In this document: positions 54,030-63,044 of the stretch, in pieces
Layout of the letters: every line of letters begins with the position of its first letter
How positions within the stretch are numbered: the stretch's first letter is position 1
DNA from: Pseudoxanthomonas sp. CF125
GTDB lineage: Bacteria > Pseudomonadota > Gammaproteobacteria > Xanthomonadales > Xanthomonadaceae
Assembly (NCBI RefSeq): GCF_900104085.1
Contig: NZ_FNLD01000001.1
Coordinates: 186,001 to 250,000, forward strand
Direction: 5' to 3'
DNA length: 64,000 nt
Translations under genes and position numbers: made by a program
The notes under the pieces: model-generated
Told to the model about the DNA's origin: nothing
The model's input: the letters and a program-made list of their open reading frames with translations, nothing else
Database searches by the model: none

Positions 54030-56105
54030 TCAGGAGAAGTCGTAGTTCATCAGGCCCGAAGGCGCCGCCAGGAAGAACCCTTCCACGTAGTCCACGCCCG
54101 CACCGAACAGGAAGCTCATGGTGGCCGCGTCCTGTACGTATTCGGCGATGGTGTGCATGCCGTCGGCGCGGGCGCGTTCGGCGATCTCGCGGATCTTGGG
54201 CTGGTGTTCGGCCATCTTGGTCTGGTCTTCGGTGAAGCCGCGGTCGATCTTGAGGAACGCCGGCTTGAAGTGCGCAAGCAATTGGAACGAATCCAACCCG
54301 GAACCGAACTTCTCCAGCCCCACCTTGCAGCCCAGACGCGAAGCGCCGGCCAGGAACTCCTGCGCTTGCCGCAGGTGGGTGAACACCTTGGCTTCCTGCA
54401 CTTGCAGCCACAGCCGTTCGCCAGGCACGCCGTGTTCGGCGAGTTGCTGCCCGATCAGCGACAACAGGCGATCGTCGGCGAAAGAGAACGGGCTGACCTT
54501 GACCAGCATCCGCGTCTCGTGGCCGGCGCGCATGCGTTCGCCCAGGATCTGGATGGAACGCTTCACCACCCAACGGTCCAGCGCATCCAGCATGCCTTCG
54601 TCTTCGGCGATGCCAAGGAAGGCGTGCGGTTGCACCAGTTCGCCTTCGTTCTCCAGGCGCAGGAAAGCTTCGTAGAACTCGCCCGGCTCGCCCTGCAGGC
54701 TGACGACCGGCTGGTAGTGCAGGGTGAAGCCGTCGTTTTCCAGGGCTTCCCGCATCAGCCTGACCCAGCTCTGCACGCGTTCTTCCTCGGCGCGATCCAC
54801 CGCGCCCGGGTCGAAGATCTCGCTGCGGTTGCCGCCCAGCGCGCTGGCGTTCTGTAGGCTTTCGCTGGCGCGGTTGAGTACTTGGCCGACGGTGGCGATT
54901 TTCTCGCCGATCTGCACGCCGCCGATACTGGCGGTGATGATGGCCGAACGTCCGCCGACATTGATCACGTGCGAGGCAAAGGCGGCGCGCACGCGCTCGC
55001 TGAGATCGGCGGTTTGCGCGTGGTCGCCCTTGAGCAGCACGGCGAAACTGCGCTCGCCGAAGCGGGCGGCGCTGACCTCGCCAGTCAGCGTCTCGCTGAG
55101 GCGCGCAGCCAGCGCGGCGATCAGCGCATCGGCCGAATCCATGCCGAAATCCTGCAGCAGGCGCTGGTAGTGGTCCGGTTCGATCAGCAGCAGCGCATGC
55201 TGGCCCTCGCCGCGCGCGGCTTCGCTGACCACGTTTTCCAGCGCGTGCAGGAAAGTGGGGCGGTTCAACAGGCCGGTGACCATGTCGCGCTGGCGCAGAC
55301 CTTCGACTTCGCGCGCCAGTTCCGGATCCTGCTCGAATTCGCGGCGGCGGAATACCACTTGTACGCAGGATTCGCCCTCGTAGCTGGCGGTGGCGAATTC
55401 CAGCGAGGCGGGGAAGCTTTGCCCCTCCAGCGTCCGCGCTTCCAGTTCGAAGCGCGCCGGCGCCTCGCCCTTGCTCAGTTTCTTCAGCAGCAGCTTGAAC
55501 TCGGCCACGTACTGCGGCGCAACCAGGTCCAGCAGCGACAGGCCTTCCACGTCTTCGAACGACTCGAAGCCGAACATCTCAAGGTAAGCCTCGTTGGCCC
55601 GGATGTGCATGCCTTCGTGGATGTAGGCGATGGGGTCGCGCGAGGAGGCGATCAGGGCATCGCAGCGGCGCTCGGTCTCGCGCAGCTGGGCTTCCAGCAG
55701 GCGCAGGGCGCGGCGCGCTTCCAGGTCCGCCCACTCCGATTGCAGCACCTTGATCAGATGTTCGTTGCGGCCGCGTATGGCCACGGCGCGGGCGCCCAGG
55801 GCCAGGTCGCCGATGAATCCGGTTTCGTCGATGGCGTCGGCCAGCGCGATCACCGGGATGTCTTTGCCGCTGGCAGCCGTCTGCGCCAGCACGGCCTCGA
55901 GCGAGATCGCCTGCGAGGACTTGGCGGCCAGCACCAGGTCGATGGGCTGGGAAGCCAGCGTGGCGGCCAGTTCGGCTAAATCGAGCGGGCGGTGGGGACG
56001 GATGGCGATGCCGCCGTTGCGGAATGCGCTGACGACCGCTTCGGCGTCTTCGCCGCTATCGTCGACGATCATCAATCGAATCGTGGTGTCTTTGCCGATC
56101 TGCAT
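54030..56105 (-). CDS. fimX: FimX-type degenerate GGDEF/EAL protein
   Basis: A 691-residue multidomain protein. It has an N-terminal receiver-like domain (LMIVDDSGEDAEAVVSAF, lacking a clear phospho-site), a PAS domain (~150-260, DPIAYIHEGMHIRANEAYLEMFGFES), a GGDEF domain whose signature reads FGERSF, and an EAL domain reading YEAFLRLEN. Both catalytic signatures are degenerate, so it should bind rather than make or destroy c-di-GMP. Length and domain order match FimX, which works with PilZ and PilB in type IV pilus assembly. It stands alone, facing htpX. Confidence 0.88.
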   Translation of the reverse strand: MQIGKDTTIRLMIVDDSGEDAEAVVSAFRNGGIAIRPHRPLDLAELAATLASQPIDLVLAAKSSQAISLEAVLAQTAASGKDIPVIALADAIDETGFIGDLALGARAVAIRGRNEHLIKVLQSEWADLEARRALRLLEAQLRETERRCDALIASSRDPIAYIHEGMHIRANEAYLEMFGFESFEDVEGLSLLDLVAPQYVAEFKLLLKKLSKGEAPARFELEARTLEGQSFPASLEFATASYEGESCVQVVFRRREFEQDPELAREVEGLRQRDMVTGLLNRPTFLHALENVVSEAARGEGQHALLLIEPDHYQRLLQDFGMDSADALIAALAARLSETLTGEVSAARFGERSFAVLLKGDHAQTADLSERVRAAFASHVINVGGRSAIITASIGGVQIGEKIATVGQVLNRASESLQNASALGGNRSEIFDPGAVDRAEEERVQSWVRLMREALENDGFTLHYQPVVSLQGEPGEFYEAFLRLENEGELVQPHAFLGIAEDEGMLDALDRWVVKRSIQILGERMRAGHETRMLVKVSPFSFADDRLLSLIGQQLAEHGVPGERLWLQVQEAKVFTHLRQAQEFLAGASRLGCKVGLEKFGSGLDSFQLLAHFKPAFLKIDRGFTEDQTKMAEHQPKIREIAERARADGMHTIAEYVQDAATMSFLFGAGVDYVEGFFLAAPSGLMNYDFS

Positions 56106-56213
56106 GCAGCGTATCCGCCGGGGGAGCGGGTTTAATACACGATGAGTGCAAAGGCGTCCATCTTGGAGTTCGCCGAAGTGGGCGATCAGTCCCGCCTTCG
56201 GCGCCAGCCGGGG

Positions 56214-57251
56214 TCAGAGCGGACGCTTTCCGGTGTCCCCGGCCACCTCGCGCACCAATCTGGGCACCAGATAGCCGGATACGCGAGCGGCTAGGGCGGC
56301 ATGCAGCCTCTTGGCCTGGTGGTCCGGAACCTCGAAATGGGCCACGCCCGCCACCCGGTCCAACTGGTGCAGGTAGTAGGGCAGCACGCCGGCGGCGAAG
56401 CTGCGCTCGCTCAATTCGGCCAGGGCCTGGACGCTGTCGTTGACTCCGCGCAGCAGTACCGCCTGGTTGAGCAGCTGCGCGCCGGTACCGCGCAGGCCGG
56501 CCATCGCGGCGTCCACCTGGGCGTCGAACTCGTTGGCGTGGTTGGCGTGCAGCACCACCGCTACCGGCCAGGGCAGACGGCCCAGCCATTCAAGCAGACC
56601 GGCGTCCACGCGCTCCGGCAGGACCACCGGCAGACGGGTATGGATGCGCAGCCGCTTGAGGTGCGGAATGCCTTTCAGCGCCTCGGTAAGTTCGGCCAGC
56701 TTGGAAGTGGCCAGGGACAAAGGATCGCCGCCGGACAGGATCACTTCCTCGATACTGGCGTCGGCGCGGATCGATTCCACCGCCTCGCGCCAGCCTTCGC
56801 GCGCCGCGGTTTCTTCCGCGTAGGGGAAGTGGCGGCGGAAGCAATAGCGGCAGTTGACCGCGCAGCTGCCGGTGGCCACCAGCAGGGCGCGGCCGCGGTA
56901 CTTCTGCAGCAGTCCGGTGCCGGCCCGCGCCGCGGCGTCGCCCACGGCATCGAGCGAAACGAAGCCCGCCACCATCCGCATCTCGTCGTCCAGCGGCAAC
57001 ACCTGGCGCAGCAGTGGGTCGTGGGCATCGCCTTTGCGCATGCGGGCCACGAATCCGCGCGGCACCCGCAGAGGAAACTGCGCAGCAGCGGCCTCGGAGA
57101 TCCGGCCGGAGAGCGCCTCCAGCCCCAGCATCGACAGCAATTCCCGCGGGTCGCGCACCGCTTCGCGCCACAACTGTTGCCAGCGGGCGGGCTGCAAGTG
57201 GGGCGGGGATGGGGGGCTGACGTGTAAGGAAACGGTGGCTGCGGGTATCAT
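56214..57251 (-). CDS. epmB: EF-P beta-lysylation protein EpmB (radical SAM lysine 2,3-aminomutase-like)
   Basis: A 345-residue radical-SAM enzyme that converts alpha-lysine to beta-lysine for EF-P modification. The start MIPAATVSLHVSPPSPP (ATG 57251) is chosen because upstream residues are alanine/arginine-rich and non-conserved. The Fe-S motif is CAVNCRYCFRRHFPY (CX3CX2C). SGGDPLSL and LRIHTRLPVVLPERV are typical of KamA-like proteins, and the PLP lysine region lies in the C-terminal half. It diverges from efp, its substrate gene, across 101 bases. The partner epmA is not in the window. Confidence 0.94.
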   Translation of the reverse strand: MIPAATVSLHVSPPSPPHLQPARWQQLWREAVRDPRELLSMLGLEALSGRISEAAAAQFPLRVPRGFVARMRKGDAHDPLLRQVLPLDDEMRMVAGFVSLDAVGDAAARAGTGLLQKYRGRALLVATGSCAVNCRYCFRRHFPYAEETAAREGWREAVESIRADASIEEVILSGGDPLSLATSKLAELTEALKGIPHLKRLRIHTRLPVVLPERVDAGLLEWLGRLPWPVAVVLHANHANEFDAQVDAAMAGLRGTGAQLLNQAVLLRGVNDSVQALAELSERSFAAGVLPYYLHQLDRVAGVAHFEVPDHQAKRLHAALAARVSGYLVPRLVREVAGDTGKRPL

Positions 57252-57352
57252 TGGCGGTCTGAAAACAAGCGCCTGCCGGTCCCGGCGGGCTTCCCATTCT
57301 ATCCGGCCGGCCGCATTGCGCGGCGGGCTTGCCACACCTCAGGAGTTTCCCC

Positions 57353-57919
57353 ATGGCCAGCTATGGCATGAACGACGTCAAGACCGGGCAGAAGATCCTG
57401 GTCAACAACGAGCCCTGCGTCATCACCGAGACCGAATACGTCAAGCCGGGCAAGGGCCAGGCCTTCACCCGCATCAAGTACCGCTTCATCAAGTCGGGCC
57501 GCGTGGTGGAAATGACCATGAAGGCGACCGACGACGTGGAAGCGGCCGACGTGGTCGATACCGACATGCAGTTCCTCTACGCCGATGGCGAGTACTGGCA
57601 TTTCATGCAGCCGGAGACCTTCGAGCAGGTCCAGGCCGACAAGACCGGCGTGGGCGAGGCGGCCAAGTACCTGAAGGGCGAAGAGCAGTGCGTGGTGACC
57701 CTGTGGAACGGCGTGCCGATCCAGGTGACGCCGCCCAACTTCGTCGAACTGAAGATCGTCGAGACCGACCCGGGCGTGCGCGGCGACACCTCCGGCGGCG
57801 GCGGCAAGCCGGCCACCCTGGAAACCGGCGCGGTCGTGCGCGTGCCGCTGTTCGTCAACCAGGACGAAATCATCAAGGTCAACACGCGTACCGGCGAATA
57901 CGAATCGCGGGTGAAATGA
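57353..57919 (+). CDS. efp: Elongation factor P
   Basis: A 188-residue three-domain factor that relieves ribosome stalling at polyproline. Start [19 protein letters not shown] (ATG 57353) with AGGAG upstream. Lys34 in VKPGKGQAF is the expected beta-lysylation site, in agreement with epmB next door. The C-terminal OB domain carries the EF-P signature region [26 protein letters not shown]. Confidence 0.97.
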   Translation: MASYGMNDVKTGQKILVNNEPCVITETEYVKPGKGQAFTRIKYRFIKSGRVVEMTMKATDDVEAADVVDTDMQFLYADGEYWHFMQPETFEQVQADKTGVGEAAKYLKGEEQCVVTLWNGVPIQVTPPNFVELKIVETDPGVRGDTSGGGGKPATLETGAVVRVPLFVNQDEIIKVNTRTGEYESRVK

Positions 57920-57951
57920 CGCATTGGCCCGCGCCAGCGCGGCTTTGCCAA

Positions 57952-58110
57952 TGCGTCATCCCCGTGAAGGCGGGGATCCAGCGTCTTGGCTCCGCAATGC
58001 CCGTGCGCATGGCGCACGGCTTTGCCGAATCGTCGTCTCCGTCCTTCGACAGGCTCAGGACAGGCGGGTCTTCGGCCATGCGGGGATCCAGTGCCTTTGA
58101 GGGCATGACG
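57952..58110. repeat. Composite repeat region after efp
   Basis: This contains a GTCATCCCCGTGAAGGCGGG arm of the GTCATCCC family, a TTCGACAGGCTCAGGAC motif (a separate common dispersed repeat), and a second arm CGGGGATCCAGTGCC...GAGGGCATGAC in inverted orientation. No gene is evident between efp and mtaD. Confidence 0.7.
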
Positions 58111-58127
58111 AACACAAGCAAAAGCAA

Positions 58128-59465
58128 ATGACCCAAACCGCTCCCGAATCCTGCGACCTCCTGATCGAAGCCGGCTTCGTGGTGCCGGTCGAACCGCATG
58201 GCGTGGTGCTGGAAGACCACGCCGTGGCGGTGCGCGATGGCGAAATCATCGCAGTGCTGCCCCGTGCCGAAGCGCGTGCGCGCTTCGACCCGGCGGAAAT
58301 CGTGTCGCGGCCGGAAGCCGCCCTGATTCCCGGCCTGGTCAACGCCCACGCCCACAACCCGATGACCTTGCTGCGCGGCGTCGCCGACGACCTGCCGCTG
58401 AAAGTCTGGTTGCAGGAACACATCTGGCCGATCGAGGGCGCGGTGATCGGCCCGGAGTTCGTCGCCGACGGCGTGACCCTGGCCATCGCCGAAATGCTGC
58501 GCGGCGGCACCACCTGCTGCAACGAGAACTATTTCTTCCCGGATGTGCAGGCCGCGACCTACAAGCGCTACGGATTCCGTGCACGCGTGGGCCTGCCGGT
58601 GATCGATTTCCCGACCGCCTGGGCCAAATCGGACGACGAATACTTCGCCCGCGCCGGCGAAGTGCACGACCAGTGGCGCGACGACGCGCTGATCGCCACT
58701 GCCTTTGCCCCGCATGCGCCCTATACCGTGTCCGACGCCAATTTCGAGCACATCCGCATGCTGGCCGACCAGTTGGATCTGCCCGTGCACCTGCATCTGC
58801 ACGAGACCGCGCAGGAAGTCGCGCAGTCGCAGCAGAAGCACGGCCAACGTCCCATCGCCCGCCTGGACCGGCTGGGGCTGATCAACGACCGCCTGATCGC
58901 CGTGCACATGACCCAGTTGACCGAAGCCGAGATCCATCTGTGCGCCGAGCGCGGTGTATCGGTGGTGCATTGCCCCGAATCCAACCTCAAGCTCGCCTCC
59001 GGTTTCTGCCCGGCCTGCGCCTTGCAAAAGGCGGGCGTGAACCTGGCCATCGGCACCGATGGCGTGGCCAGCAACAACGATCTGGACATGTTCGGCGAGA
59101 CGCGCACCGCGGCGATCCTGGCCAAGGCGGTGGCGGACGATGCCGCCGGCTTCGATGCCTTCAGCGCGCTGCGCGCAGCCACCTTGGGCGGCGCCAAGGC
59201 GATGGGTTTCGACCATCTGGTGGGTTCGATCGAGCCAGGCAAACAGGCCGACCTGGTTTGCGTCGACCTTTCCGCGCTGGAAACCCAGCCGCTGCACCAT
59301 GTGGTGTCGCAACTCATCTACGCCACCGGCCGCCATCAGGTCGGCGATGTCTGGATCGCCGGCAAACCCAGGCTGGCCCGGCGCGAGCTGGTCGACATGG
59401 ACATGACTGGAATACTGGCCAACGCCAGACAATGGCAGGCGCGCATCGCCGCCGTCCTGCGTTGA
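58128..59465 (+). CDS. mtaD: 5-methylthioadenosine/S-adenosylhomocysteine deaminase-type amidohydrolase
   Basis: A 445-residue TRZ/ATZ-family metal-dependent hydrolase that probably deaminates methylthioadenosine or related adenosines. Metal ligands lie in [20 protein letters not shown] (HAH), [14 protein letters not shown] (His), VAVHMTQL and [16 protein letters not shown] (Asp). Length and C-terminal [15 protein letters not shown] fit the family. It is followed after 25 bases by ubiG and then a HAD phosphatase, the same order known from pseudomonads (mtaD-ubiG-mupP). Confidence 0.88.
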   Translation: MTQTAPESCDLLIEAGFVVPVEPHGVVLEDHAVAVRDGEIIAVLPRAEARARFDPAEIVSRPEAALIPGLVNAHAHNPMTLLRGVADDLPLKVWLQEHIWPIEGAVIGPEFVADGVTLAIAEMLRGGTTCCNENYFFPDVQAATYKRYGFRARVGLPVIDFPTAWAKSDDEYFARAGEVHDQWRDDALIATAFAPHAPYTVSDANFEHIRMLADQLDLPVHLHLHETAQEVAQSQQKHGQRPIARLDRLGLINDRLIAVHMTQLTEAEIHLCAERGVSVVHCPESNLKLASGFCPACALQKAGVNLAIGTDGVASNNDLDMFGETRTAAILAKAVADDAAGFDAFSALRAATLGGAKAMGFDHLVGSIEPGKQADLVCVDLSALETQPLHHVVSQLIYATGRHQVGDVWIAGKPRLARRELVDMDMTGILANARQWQARIAAVLR

Positions 59466-59490
59466 CCCCATCGGATTCAGGAAGCTACGC

Positions 59491-60228
59491 ATGACCGGTT
59501 CCAACGCCCACGCCAAGGAAAACTTCGATCAGGCCGAACTGGACAAGTTCGGCGCACTGGCCAATCGCTGGTGGGACCCGCAGGGTCCGCAGAAAGCGTT
59601 GCACGCACTCAATCCGGTACGGCTGGACTACGTGAAGCAGCGCGTCGCGCTGCATGGCGCCGCAGTGCTGGACGTGGGTTGCGGCGCCGGCCTGCTCAGC
59701 GAGGCGCTGGCCAGGGAAGGCGCGCAGGTCACCGCCACCGATCTGGCTCCGGAGCTGATCAAGGTGGCCAAGCTGCACAGGCTGGAATCGCAGGTCAGCG
59801 TCGATTACCGGCTGCAGTCGGTCGAGTCGCTGGCAGCGGAACAGCCCGGCAGCTTCGATGCGATCACCTGCATGGAAATGCTGGAGCACGTTCCCGATCC
59901 CTCGGCCATCGTCGCCGCTTGCGCGACCTTGCTGAAGCCCGGCGGACAATTGTTCCTTTCCACGCTGAACCGCACGCCGGCCGCCTTCGCTCTGGCCATC
60001 GTCGGTGCGGAATACGTGGCGCGGTTGCTGCCCAAAGGCACCCACCACTACCAGGATTTCATCAAGCCTTCCGAGCTGGCTGCCTGGCTGCGCGCTGCTG
60101 GGCTGCAGTTGGAAGACGTCAGCGGTCTGGCCTACGAGCCCTGGCGCAATGCCGCGCGCATCATCGGACGCACCGATGTGAACTACCTGGCCTGTGCGGT
60201 GAAGCCGGGAATCGGGAATGGAGAATAG
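59491..60228 (+). CDS. ubiG: Ubiquinone biosynthesis O-methyltransferase UbiG
   Basis: A 245-residue SAM-dependent methyltransferase for both O-methylations in ubiquinone synthesis. It shows [37 protein letters not shown], the SAM motif [30 protein letters not shown] and [20 protein letters not shown]. All are standard. The last codons and the stop fall in a heptanucleotide repeat that also includes the start of the next gene. Confidence 0.96.
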   Translation: MTGSNAHAKENFDQAELDKFGALANRWWDPQGPQKALHALNPVRLDYVKQRVALHGAAVLDVGCGAGLLSEALAREGAQVTATDLAPELIKVAKLHRLESQVSVDYRLQSVESLAAEQPGSFDAITCMEMLEHVPDPSAIVAACATLLKPGGQLFLSTLNRTPAAFALAIVGAEYVARLLPKGTHHYQDFIKPSELAAWLRAAGLQLEDVSGLAYEPWRNAARIIGRTDVNYLACAVKPGIGNGE

Positions 60229-60239
60229 GGAATTGGAGA
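60205..60239 (+). repeat. Imperfect heptanucleotide tandem repeat at the ubiG/phosphatase junction
   Basis: Five 7-base units, CCGGGAA TCGGGAA TGGAGAA TAGGGAA TTGGAGA, span the end of ubiG and the start of the phosphatase. The ubiG stop TAG (60226-60228) and the downstream ATG (60218-60220) are both inside it. GGGAATN-type heptads are common between genes in xanthomonads. Confidence 0.75.
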
Positions 60240-60922
60240 GGCAGGCAAGCGGCTTTCCGTTCCCTCGCGCGGTATTGTTCGATCTGGATGGCACGCTGCT
60301 GGACAGCGCGCCGGACATGCTGGCCACCGCCAACCTCCTGCGCGATGCGCACGGATTGGCGCCGATGCCGCTGGCGCAGATACGTCCGCACGTTTCCAAG
60401 GGTTCGCGGGCGATGCTGGCTGCGGCCTTTCCGCATATCGAGGTGGCCGCGCGCGAGGCGATGGTGCCGCTGTTTCTGGAAATCTACCTGCAGCAACTGG
60501 GCAGGCATAGCGTGCTGTTCGGAGATATCGAAGCGATGCTGGCGACGCTGGAAGCCGATGGCGCGGCCTGGGGCATCGTCACCAACAAGCCCGAATACCT
60601 TGCGCGCGAAATCCTGCCGCAGCTCGGCTGGGAAACGCGCTGCGCGGTGTTGATCGGCGGCGACACCCTGGCCGAAAAAAAACCGCATCCGCTGCCGTTG
60701 CTGGTCGCGGCCGAACGCATGGGCTTCGCTGCCGGCCAATGCGTCTACGTGGGCGACGACGAGCGCGATATCCAGGCCGCGCGCGCTGCGGGCATGCCGT
60801 CGATCGCCGCGTTGTGGGGATACCGCCAGGATCACGAAGACCCTGCGAAGTGGGGCGCGGACGCAATGCTGCAGTTTCCCTCCGATCTGCTGGACGCCCG
60901 CAACTGGCCGCAATCCCCGTAG
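60218..60922 (+). CDS. gph: HAD phosphatase (phosphoglycolate phosphatase / MupP type)
   Basis: A 234-residue HAD-superfamily phosphatase with nucleophile motif [16 protein letters not shown], motif [12 protein letters not shown], and motif [20 protein letters not shown]. Relatives are called phosphoglycolate phosphatase; the position after mtaD-ubiG recalls MupP, the N-acetylmuramate 6-phosphate phosphatase of pseudomonads, so the substrate is not certain. ATG 60218 overlaps ubiG by 11 bases and lies in the heptad repeat. The first ~15 residues ([15 protein letters not shown]) are therefore repeat-derived. Confidence 0.88.
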   Translation: MENRELERQASGFPFPRAVLFDLDGTLLDSAPDMLATANLLRDAHGLAPMPLAQIRPHVSKGSRAMLAAAFPHIEVAAREAMVPLFLEIYLQQLGRHSVLFGDIEAMLATLEADGAAWGIVTNKPEYLAREILPQLGWETRCAVLIGGDTLAEKKPHPLPLLVAAERMGFAAGQCVYVGDDERDIQAARAAGMPSIAALWGYRQDHEDPAKWGADAMLQFPSDLLDARNWPQSP

Positions 60923-61013
60923 GAGCGGCGTAAGCCGCGACCGGAGCGTCGAAGTGCCCCGGAAGAATCGACGGGTTTCCATTGCGCCGGTCGCAGCTTA
61001 CGCAGCTCCTACA
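60919..61013. repeat. GTAGGAGCGGCGTAAGCCGCGAC palindromic repeat
   Basis: The arms GTAGGAGCGGCGTAAGCCGC and GTCGCAGCTTACGCAGCTCC flank a ~55-base centre, a variant of the REP-like family seen at 6293, 23451 and 62850. It overlaps the phosphatase stop and lies 8 bases before the next start. Confidence 0.8.
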
Positions 61014-61021
61014 ATTACGAT

Positions 61022-61741
61022 ATGACCGACTCCACTGCACTCGACAGTTTCCTGGACAAATGGCGCGCCCGCTGGCCGGAATGGCGCGTGGTCGAAGTAT
61101 TCGTTCCCGTTGCCCAACGCCAGCTCGCCGTCGCCTGGTTCGCCTTGCTGCAGGAATTCACCGATGCGATGAACATCGCCGGCGATCCCTTGCCGGCCGA
61201 CGCCAAGCTGGCGTGGTGGGGCGAGGAACTGCGCGACTGGAGCAGGCAGCGTTCCCGCCATCCCCTGGGCCGCGTGCTGGAACCCAGCCGTGCGCCCTGG
61301 TTCGAACTGGCCGAGACGCTTCCGGTCTTGATCCGGTTGCGCGAACGTCCCCAGGACCCGGCGGCGGCATTCGAGCTGGTACGGCCCCTGGCAACGGCGG
61401 TCGCCAATGTGGAGTCCGTCTTGTTCGGCACCGCGGCAGTAGTCGGGCAGCCGCTGGTTCGGTCGATCGGCGCCCAGTGGCTGGCGACTCGGCTGGAGGG
61501 GGCAGGGGATGCGGCGGTGCCGGTCCATTCCGGTAGCCAGACAGACCTCTTCCAGCACGGCTGGTCCCAGGAGTTGCTCGAACAATGGCCCGTACGCAAC
61601 GGCGGCGCCGTTCCCCGCAGGCTCTGGTCGGCGCTGGCGCGGTCGCGGCTGCGGCGTTTCACCGCTGCCGGGGAAGGTTCTGCGCCCCTGTCGCCGGTGC
61701 GCGCACTGTGGCTGGGGTGGCGCATGGCAAGGCGGCGCTGA
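61022..61741 (+). CDS. Phytoene/squalene synthase-like protein
   Basis: A 239-residue all-helical protein. The segment LPADAKLAWWGEELRDWSRQRSRHPLGRVL strongly recalls the KLxWWREEL...HPVxxAL motif of the squalene/phytoene synthase family. However, the first aspartate-rich motif is reduced to LLQEFTDAM and I see no second DxxxD motif, and the protein is shorter than typical (~270-300). It may be a non-catalytic relative. No terpenoid genes are nearby. Confidence 0.65.
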   Translation: MTDSTALDSFLDKWRARWPEWRVVEVFVPVAQRQLAVAWFALLQEFTDAMNIAGDPLPADAKLAWWGEELRDWSRQRSRHPLGRVLEPSRAPWFELAETLPVLIRLRERPQDPAAAFELVRPLATAVANVESVLFGTAAVVGQPLVRSIGAQWLATRLEGAGDAAVPVHSGSQTDLFQHGWSQELLEQWPVRNGGAVPRRLWSALARSRLRRFTAAGEGSAPLSPVRALWLGWRMARRR

Positions 61742-61818
61742 CGTAACGGACCGTTGCAGGGGCGGCCGGCCCCCAGCCGGTACAATTCACGCCTGACCCG
61801 CCCCCACGGTTTGCCAAG

Positions 61819-62751
61819 ATGTCCGCTTCACGTCCCCTAGTTCCACGTACAGACCTTCCCGATGTCGCCGGCCATGCCGTGCCTCTGGCGCGCCCGCTGG
61901 ACTGGGTAGGCATGGAAGGCATCGCCTTGCCGGTGCGCGTGTCCGATGGTGCGGGCGGGCAGCTGCAGGTCGCCGCCAATATCGATCTGTCGGTGAACCT
62001 GTCCAATCCCGACGCGCGCGGCATCCACATGTCGCGCCTGTACCTGCAACTGCAGGAAGGCCTGGCGCGCGAAGCCATCACTCCGGCCGGCTTGCGCCAT
62101 CTGCTGCAGGAAAGCATCGCCTCGCAATCGGGCCTGGCTTCGCAGGCGCGGCTGAAGATCCGCTACGAAGCGCTGCTGCAGAGGCGTGCGCTGGAGAGCG
62201 AATTCACCGGTTGGAAACGCTACCCGGTGGAGATCGAAGCCACCTTGAGCGAAGGCCATCTGCATCTGGCGCTGGGATTCTCGCTGGAATACTCCAGCAC
62301 CTGTCCGGCGTCGGCTGCGCTGTCGCGCCAGGCCAACGCGGAGCGCTTTTCCGAGGATTTCGCCGCCGCGCGTCCGCTGTCGGTGGAAGTGGTGCACGAC
62401 TGGCTGGAATCCGAGCGCGGCATGGCCGCCACGCCGCATGCGCAGCGCAGCCGCGCGCAGGTGCGGGTGGACCTGCGCGCGCAGTTCGACGAACTGCCGC
62501 TGGTGCCGTTGATCGACGCATTGGAAGCGGCCCTGGCCACGCCGGTGCAGACCGCGGTCAAGCGCGTCGACGAGCAGGCCTTCGCGCGTTTGAATGCAGA
62601 AAACCTGATGTTTTGCGAAGACGCGGCGCGCCGGGTGGCTTCGGTGCTATCCAGCGATGCTCGCGTGGAGCGCTACGAAGCGACCGTGTCGCATTTCGAA
62701 AGCCTGCATCCGCACGATGCGGTGGCCCGCGTCAGCGGCACGAATCCCTGA
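61819..62751 (+). CDS. folE2: GTP cyclohydrolase FolE2 (type IB)
   Basis: A 310-residue enzyme catalysing the first step of folate synthesis with non-zinc metal use. It has VGMEGIALPVRV near the N-terminus, SARGIHMSRLY-like DARGIHMSRLYLQL, YSSTCPASAALSRQ (metal-ligand cysteine) and CEDAARRVASVL near the C-terminus. FolE2 is often zinc-responsive, but no Zur-like site was recognised in the 77 bases upstream. Confidence 0.93.
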   Translation: MSASRPLVPRTDLPDVAGHAVPLARPLDWVGMEGIALPVRVSDGAGGQLQVAANIDLSVNLSNPDARGIHMSRLYLQLQEGLAREAITPAGLRHLLQESIASQSGLASQARLKIRYEALLQRRALESEFTGWKRYPVEIEATLSEGHLHLALGFSLEYSSTCPASAALSRQANAERFSEDFAAARPLSVEVVHDWLESERGMAATPHAQRSRAQVRVDLRAQFDELPLVPLIDALEAALATPVQTAVKRVDEQAFARLNAENLMFCEDAARRVASVLSSDARVERYEATVSHFESLHPHDAVARVSGTNP

Positions 62752-62849
62752 TCCCGTAGGTCGGGGTTACATCCCCAACGGCTTTATCGCCAGTTTGCGA
62801 AGAGCTGACAGCCATCATCGTCCGGATGCATGGTGTGCATAGATGTGGC

Positions 62850-62918
62850 GTAGGAGCGACGTAAGTCGCGAAGGATTTTTGTTTCGAAAGGCCCATTCGC
62901 GACTTACGTCGCTCCTAC
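62850..62918. repeat. GTAGGAGCGAC palindromic (REP-like) repeat
   Basis: The arms GTAGGAGCGACGTAAGTCGCGAA and TTCGCGACTTACGTCGCTCCTAC are perfect complements around a short centre. It lies between converging folE2 and the M23 peptidase. The bases 62752-62849 show only a single GTAGGTCGG arm. Confidence 0.9.
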
Positions 62919-62922
62919 GGCT

Positions 62923-62970
62923 CTACTTTCGCTCCAGCACCAATAGCGGGTCGATGCGCACATCGAACCG
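62923..62970 (-). pseudogene. Duplicated 3' end of the M23 peptidase gene
   Basis: On the minus strand this encodes FDVRIDPLLVLERK and a TAG stop (62923-62925), the same last 14 residues as the intact peptidase gene at 63045, with several synonymous changes. Homology ends upstream at about 62970, and the bases from there to 63044 show no peptidase sequence. Confidence 0.75.
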
Positions 62971-63044
62971 CGCCCACCGGATCTTGATGTGTTGGTGATG
63001 ACGAACGCGCCGCAGCGCGCGGTGAAGATGAACCGCCGTGAAGG

